DNA from: Gracilaria domingensis
Lineage: Eukaryota; Rhodophyta; Florideophyceae; Gracilariales; Gracilariaceae
Length of the DNA stretch: 31,298 nucleotides
Direction of reading: 5' to 3'
Assembly (NCBI GenBank): GCA_022539475.1
Contig: VCMS01000438.1
Coordinates: 1 to 31,298, forward strand
Made by a program: the position numbers and the translations under genes. The notes beneath the pieces are model-generated. The model saw only the letters and a list, made by a program, of their open reading frames with translations, did not search any database and was not told the DNA's origin. Of the stretch, positions 27,151-31,298 are shown in pieces. How positions within the stretch are numbered: position 1 is the first letter of the stretch; each line of letters begins with the position of its first letter.

Positions 27151-28985
27151 ATGACGTCTATATTGACTGTCGCTCGACCTCCTTCTCCCTTCGGACGACC
27201 TTCCCTTGCAGTCTTTGTCGTCGTTTCTCGTTCATTTCTTCTTCCCATGGTCTACTACTGTACACATAAGAAGCGTGGGTGCCTCTTCGTTACTCGCCGA
27301 GGAGTCTTATCTCTTCAACAGCATGTCCACCATTGCCCGTTTCGTCTGAAAGCAGCGCTGGAAGACGACAATAGGCGGCCCATTTGGAGAAGCAAGCGTC
27401 TCAAGCTTTCCGCGCCCGCGGCCGCATCTTCCGAAACGGTCACTGCCCCTTGTCGCCTTCCCGAGCCTCCAGTGTCCGAGGACATTTTTGACCCCACTCC
27501 GTGCGCCCCTCCCATTCCGGACACTTTGCATTGTGTTTCTTCTTCCCCGGTTCCCGCGTCATTAGAGCGAGAACACGGAAGCAGTTCCCACCCAGTGCCT
27601 TCTGAGGAGGCCCTCGGTGATTTGCATATGGATTATCTCACGGTTTGTCTGGCTTCAGTAGCTTCCAACCTTGGTCATCGTGAGGCAGAAGAGCTAATTG
27701 GGCTACTTCGGGACCCGCGATTCTCGCAAAAGCGATTCAAAGAGACCATAACAAGTTCCAAGCGCTGTACAGAACTGAAGAACGCCATTTTCGAACGATA
27801 CGCCTCAAAGGACGGTTTCAATCGAAGAACTGTCTCGCCAGAAGGATGTAAGTTCAGCGCCACCCTCTACACGAGAGACCCCGTTCAGACACTTGTGAAA
27901 CAGCTCCAGTTGGCTAACAACGAAAACACATTCTTCCACCCTATACTTCAGACCCATTCCACGAAAATATCTCAGCCTATGTCCGGCTCTCTCGCAAGAG
28001 ACGCCACCTCAAAACTTAAGGAAGTAGTGAGGGGCTCTTTGGATAGTAGAATAGCGTGGTACGTTCAAGAAATAAGTTAAAGGGAATCTTTCGTAGGTCA
28101 TCTGCAGGTATGCACCGATAAGTCTTCAACAACTCTAAAGAAAACATCGGTTACTGCTTATCCTCTTCACCTCATCTTTCTCAACTTCTCCGACGAGCTA
28201 CGCCGTAAGCGCATCCGTGATGACCTCACAGTAGTGGCATACTTTCCTACAACACTAGTACAGTTTTTTGCATCTGAAGCAGACGCAATCCCATTCCTCT
28301 CTAGCAAGTCTCTACGCGATTCCAGGATGCACATCCTTCAAGAATCTCTTCGTCAAATCTTGTGACAAATTCTAAATCTAATGCAGAAACGTTTTCATTT
28401 CATCGCCGAGAACGCACTATATCGAGTGTGCCATCCTCTGCAAGTTTTTGTGCGGATATTCTGAGGCTGAGGACATTCTGTCTACTCTTCATGGGACCAA
28501 AACGCAAAGCCCTTGTCATAGATGCAAAGCCCCTCCCTCATCTTTAGACAGTAATGTTCTTACGTCATTCACTAGACCCTCTCAAAACCACACTAAAAGA
28601 GTCAGAAAGACATACTCAGTTATTCTCGAATATGCAAAGAAAGGCGAGGGAGAAAGAAGTTTACGTCGTGCAAGGGAGAGAAGATCTAAGTAGGATACTC
28701 TCATGCGTTCTAATTCCATATATCTCATTCTGTCGTCCATCAAAACCTCCTTGACCGTAAGATTCATCAAGGGGTTATTTCCATGCAGTCTGTTCGGAAC
28801 AAGGAGAGCTCTCTTTGAAAAGTTACACAACTTGCATCTCGGCATATTGAAACCGATTAATACTCCAGAAATCGAGAGACTGCAGTCAGAGACCCTAAGC
28901 ACTGCAATAGAATCATGCGCGTCACGTTCATTTCGAACGATACGTACTCAAATCCGGAACTTTACAAACGCAAATCTACGTCTGT
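27151..28985 (+). pseudogene. Plavaka-type transposase copy B, broken after exon 1
   Basis: Exon 1 (27151-28062) is open. Its encoded part differs from copy A at only a handful of residues, for example A for D at position 7 and E for D in the READELI segment. The 45-nt candidate intron (28063-28107) is conserved. Exon 2 then runs from VCTDKS to an in-frame TGA at 28363-28365. Beyond that, frameshifts and stops accumulate. Recognisable pieces continue (CHRCKAP near 28520, a diverged LHNLHLGILK near 28830) until about 28985, where homology to copy A (about 14630) ends. The second catalytic Asp region is damaged, and the region carrying the catalytic Glu is missing. Not functional as a transposase. 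The exon-1 product alone could still be made as a zinc-finger protein, which is speculation. Confidence 0.8.
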
Positions 28986-29416
28986 GTTCTGCAAAGTGGA
29001 ATATAGTCTGTTCGCTTTGGAAACTAAGCTAGTTTTGGGGCTATTTGGGGCGCGCGAGGGGGTAGCAGAGGCTGGCACTCAAAAAATTAAGAAATTTTGG
29101 AATATTAAATTCCATTTCGCGCAGTTTAGTGCTTGGGTCCCCTAGTTTTTGTAGAGGTTCTACTTCGCCGCACCACCCCATTCACTCTTTTCCGCGACCC
29201 TCTCTCAAAACTGCACTCGTGCTAGTTTGCGTTTCCATTTTCTCCCATGTTGCAATGCCAATCGCAACTCATCCCACCTCAATCATCCCATCACTTCTTC
29301 CCAGTCCACACCACCCCCGCTATTTACCCATTTCTCGCCCATCACGCGTTCATTTTGTAGAAGTCAGGTGCACAACTCTCCCCCTTCTCGTATACCCGCC
29401 TCGCCCCAAAACGGCT
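28986..29416. repeat. Diverged short AT-rich element (29028-29227) and flank
   Basis: 29028-29227 resembles 11153-11314. It opens with GCTAGTTTTGG, has an AT-rich core, then GCTTGGGTC about 102 bp further on (99 bp in copy A), and closes with CACTCGTGCTAGTT. It lies just after the end of transposase homology. No gene is seen in the remaining ~190 bp. Confidence 0.4.
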
Positions 29417-30346
29417 TCAAATCCCTCCCATCCTTCTCTCCTCCTGTCCCCTCAGAATCCCCTTCGCAGTCCGCGCTACCTCCGCCGCACTCCTAAACCC
29501 AGTCACCACCGGAACTCCCACTCCCTCCCGCGGCACCTCCTCCACCACCTTCTTCATCTCCTTACGCCTCTTCTTCAGACGGCTCTTCCCATCCCCAACC
29601 CCACCACCCTTTGTCTTCGGTGTCACAGGAGACCCCTTCTGCACCGCCACCCTTCCCACACTTCCCTTCTCCGTCTTTCCCTCCACACCTCCTTTCACCC
29701 TCTCCTCTTCCACCAATCTTTGCCTCTTGCACAGCTCCTTCACCTCCTTCTCCAGCACGTCCAACCTCTCGTTCAGAACCCTATTCTCCTCCCGCAAGTC
29801 TCCAACCTCCCTTCCCGCACACTCCACTATCCCATACACATGATTTCTCATCTCCACTCCCAATACCGACAATGAATTCCGCAGGCTCGAAATCGCCTCA
29901 ACCGAAACACCACTACCACCCCCACTCAGCACCACACCGCCCATTTCCGTTACAATCTCCACAATTCCATCGTCCAGTTGCTCCTTCATCACCAACCCCA
30001 ACATCCCCACCCTCGCCTTCATCTCCCCCACAAACCGCATCTCCCTGTCACCCTCTCCGCCCCCACTCTCTATCTGGTCTCCAACCTCTAACTGACTCAG
30101 ATGCACCGCACCCCTTCTCTCCATTGCGACCCCCTCCACCTCCAATTCTACCCCCTTCTCCACCTCATCACCATCCCCTCTCCTCGCCTCACACTTCTTT
30201 CCTTCCTCAGCCACTTCCTTCTTCTGCGACATCCGACCAGCCGCCGTAATCACGTCCTCTTCCCGCTTTGGTGACGGCGTCTGCGGTACCTCCTTCCCCT
30301 CCAACAGCACCCACAGCTCCTCATCCTTCACGTATCCGTTCGACAT
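29417..30346 (-). CDS. 309-aa coiled-coil protein, unknown function
   Basis: Open minus-strand frame. I take the ATG at 30346 (MSNGYVKDEELW) as start; the frame extends upstream to 30442 but without another ATG. The N-terminal half is rich in Glu, Gly and Val. A coiled coil is predicted by eye at about residues 178-216 (DLREENRVLNERLDVLEKEVKEL). A basic cluster KSRLKKRRKEMKK (about 254-266) could be a nuclear localisation signal. The C-terminus ends in a mixed segment (GFRSAAEVARTAKGIL). The coding strand is strongly purine-rich, which also leaves the opposite strand open, so composition alone inflates ORF length here. I do not recognise a family. It could be a host gene or a retroelement ORF1-like protein. 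Confidence 0.5.
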   Translation of the reverse strand: MSNGYVKDEELWVLLEGKEVPQTPSPKREEDVITAAGRMSQKKEVAEEGKKCEARRGDGDEVEKGVELEVEGVAMERRGAVHLSQLEVGDQIESGGGEGDREMRFVGEMKARVGMLGLVMKEQLDDGIVEIVTEMGGVVLSGGGSGVSVEAISSLRNSLSVLGVEMRNHVYGIVECAGREVGDLREENRVLNERLDVLEKEVKELCKRQRLVEEERVKGGVEGKTEKGSVGRVAVQKGSPVTPKTKGGGVGDGKSRLKKRRKEMKKVVEEVPREGVGVPVVTGFRSAAEVARTAKGILRGQEERRMGGI

Positions 30347-30979
30347 CTTCAGAAGAACAAGTAGTAGTTGGATCGAAGTTTCCGCTGCGATACAGTGCAA
30401 TCGAGCTAAACTGTGCTGTCCACCCCCACTGTCCAACCACACGGGCTATATCCAGCACCATGATTGTCCCTGTTTCCCTCATCCCATTTCCCGCCAAAAC
30501 ATCCACTGTACACCTCCGCACCTTCCACTATTTAAGCGCCATCTCTCTGTCCCCTCTTCACATAGTCCCCACCCACCTCGCCTCGACCGGCGATATTTTT
30601 CTCTTCCACCATAACCCCACTCGATGGTTATAGCAAAACAGGAAGATATTGCCAGTGGAGGCAAGCTAGGGACTAGTGATTGTACTTAGAGTTGCTCACC
30701 CTCTGTCTCGACTGGGGGCATGTTCTTCTTCCGTCACATCCTTTGTGGGTTGTGACAAAAAAAGAATATGTCACCACTCGACACCGGATGGGTAACAATG
30801 ATAGCACGTAGAGTAGTTCATCCTCCCTCTCAGCGTCCACTGGGGATATATTTATGTTCTCTCACATCCTTTCCCGGTTGTCATACAAGAGAAATACATC
30901 TCCAATGGAGACGGAGAATATAGTCGTGATAACACGTAAAGGTAACAATGTAATAAACAATAAATTTATGCTACTATCT
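30347..30979. repeat. Diverged ~125-bp tandem repeats between two minus-strand genes
   Basis: Three related units can be aligned on the word GATtGtACtTAGAG / GATAGCACGTAGAG / GATAACACGTAAAG at 30678, 30800 and 30928 (spacings 122 and 128 bp). TCACATCCTTT and a following GGTTGTsA word are shared by the first two. The repeats fill most of the space between the ribulose-phosphate epimerase stop and the coiled-coil gene. 30347-30620 should contain that gene's promoter; I see no clear motif. Confidence 0.6.
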
Positions 30980-31298
30980 CTAACCAACCTTTCGAAAACC
31001 AGCTATGACATGAGCTGGGTTACTCGAGCAAAAAATGGCAGATCCTGCAACTGAAATGTTTGCAACGGCCTTCACTACTCCTTTCACAGTACTCAGTCCA
31101 ATACCTCCATCCACCTGTATCCCTATTCTTGGGTACAACTCCCTTGCATGTCGCACCTTATCAAGAACACCCTCCATAAACGCCTGTCCTCCAAACCCTG
31201 GCTCCACCGTCATCAACAATAACATGTCTACAACTCCTTCCTTCATAAGTGCTTCTACGACCTTTATAGACGTATTCGGGCGCAATCCAACTCCATTC
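30980..31298 (-). CDS. rpe: Ribulose-phosphate 3-epimerase, C-terminal part
   Basis: Interconverts ribulose 5-phosphate and xylulose 5-phosphate in the pentose phosphate and Calvin cycles. The window holds the last ~105 residues; the gene continues past 31298. The visible frame begins NGVGLRPNTSI, matching the LKP-x-T segment. It continues with MTVEPGFGGQAF (the conserved M-V-x-P-G-F-x-G-Q loop), IQVDGGIGLSTV (with the catalytic second Asp, D-G-G) and VAGSAIF (phosphate-binding). The stop is at 30980-30982. No internal stop or frameshift is seen. I cannot tell from this end whether the protein is plastid-targeted or cytosolic. This is the only clear housekeeping gene in the window. Confidence 0.93.
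   Translation of the reverse strand, partial: NGVGLRPNTSIKVVEALMKEGVVDMLLLMTVEPGFGGQAFMEGVLDKVRHARELYPRIGIQVDGGIGLSTVKGVVKAVANISVAGSAIFCSSNPAHVIAGFRKVG

Larger units (their letters stand above)
25077..28985 (+). mobile_element. Plavaka-type DNA transposon, copy B (degenerate 3' part)
   Basis: Direct repeat of copy A beginning at the same left boundary. It is very similar up to about 28237, with the region around 27000-28237 nearly identical to 12660-13890. Copy B is about 400 bp longer before the transposase start because it keeps a full second tandem unit and extra hairpins. After about 28240 identity drops sharply, the transposase frame is broken, and homology ends near 28985. The left end lies inside the ParB-like reading frame. 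Confidence 0.7.

Noticed and set aside
29129..30249. Plus-strand Pro/Ser/His-rich frames of 248 and 212 codons
   Set aside because: They are the pyrimidine-rich complement of the coiled-coil gene and have no folded-protein features.

Overview
The window is eukaryotic nuclear DNA dominated by mobile elements. The only clear housekeeping gene is the C-terminal part of ribulose-phosphate 3-epimerase at the right edge. The transposases belong to the CMC (CACTA/Plavaka) group. Several broken reading frames are restored by very short candidate GT-AG introns of 40-62 nt. There are no prokaryotic operons with ribosome-binding sites. A red seaweed (Rhodophyta) is my best guess from the mix of few short introns, CMC transposons and a DUF6818-like protein. 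A fungus or another protist cannot be excluded from sequence alone.

Left part (1-8340). Positions 1-2048 hold no supported gene. A Ty1/copia-like Gag fragment lies at 2049-2261 (-). A SANT/Myb-like (DUF6818-type) protein gene at 2839-3782 (+) is broken by one frameshift. A GC-rich degenerate minisatellite covers about 4408-5648, and a short 48-bp tandem repeat sits at 6625-6803. A charged nuclear-looking protein (6946-8340, -) faces head-to-head a CACTA (tnp2/Transposase_21) transposase gene (8907-11436, +) whose 3' end runs into a repeat.

Central part (11135-25076). A long repeat begins at 11135. It contains hairpins, a tandem duplication and an apparently intact Plavaka-type transposase (12805-16079, about 1058 aa if two mini-introns are removed). 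Its stop codon overlaps the stop of a convergent 792-aa coiled-coil protein (16076-18454, -). Next, also on the minus strand, is the most unusual gene of the window (18704-21840). It is a permuted (beta-class) N6-adenine/N4-cytosine DNA methyltransferase with a DPPF motif, fused to a C-terminal SET histone-methyltransferase-like domain and carrying an exact PKKKRKV nuclear localisation signal. It is transcribed away from a 0.9-kb divergent promoter region built from two 90-bp inverted repeats around a 330-bp foldback sequence. On the other side of that promoter is a ParB/sulfiredoxin-fold protein gene (22783-25254, +).

Right part (25077-31298). The same repeat that starts at 11135 starts again at 25077, inside the end of the ParB-like ORF. 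It carries a second Plavaka copy with an intact first exon and a decayed remainder. Then come a short AT-rich repeat, a coiled-coil protein gene (29417-30346, -), diverged ~125-bp tandem repeats and the ribulose-phosphate 3-epimerase gene.

How the parts may work together (inference). The methyltransferase-SET protein, the ParB-like protein and perhaps the coiled-coil protein look like a co-regulated set bracketed by direct copies of a Plavaka transposon. They could be cargo that marks or maintains the element's own DNA and chromatin, or a separate element trapped between two transposon insertions.
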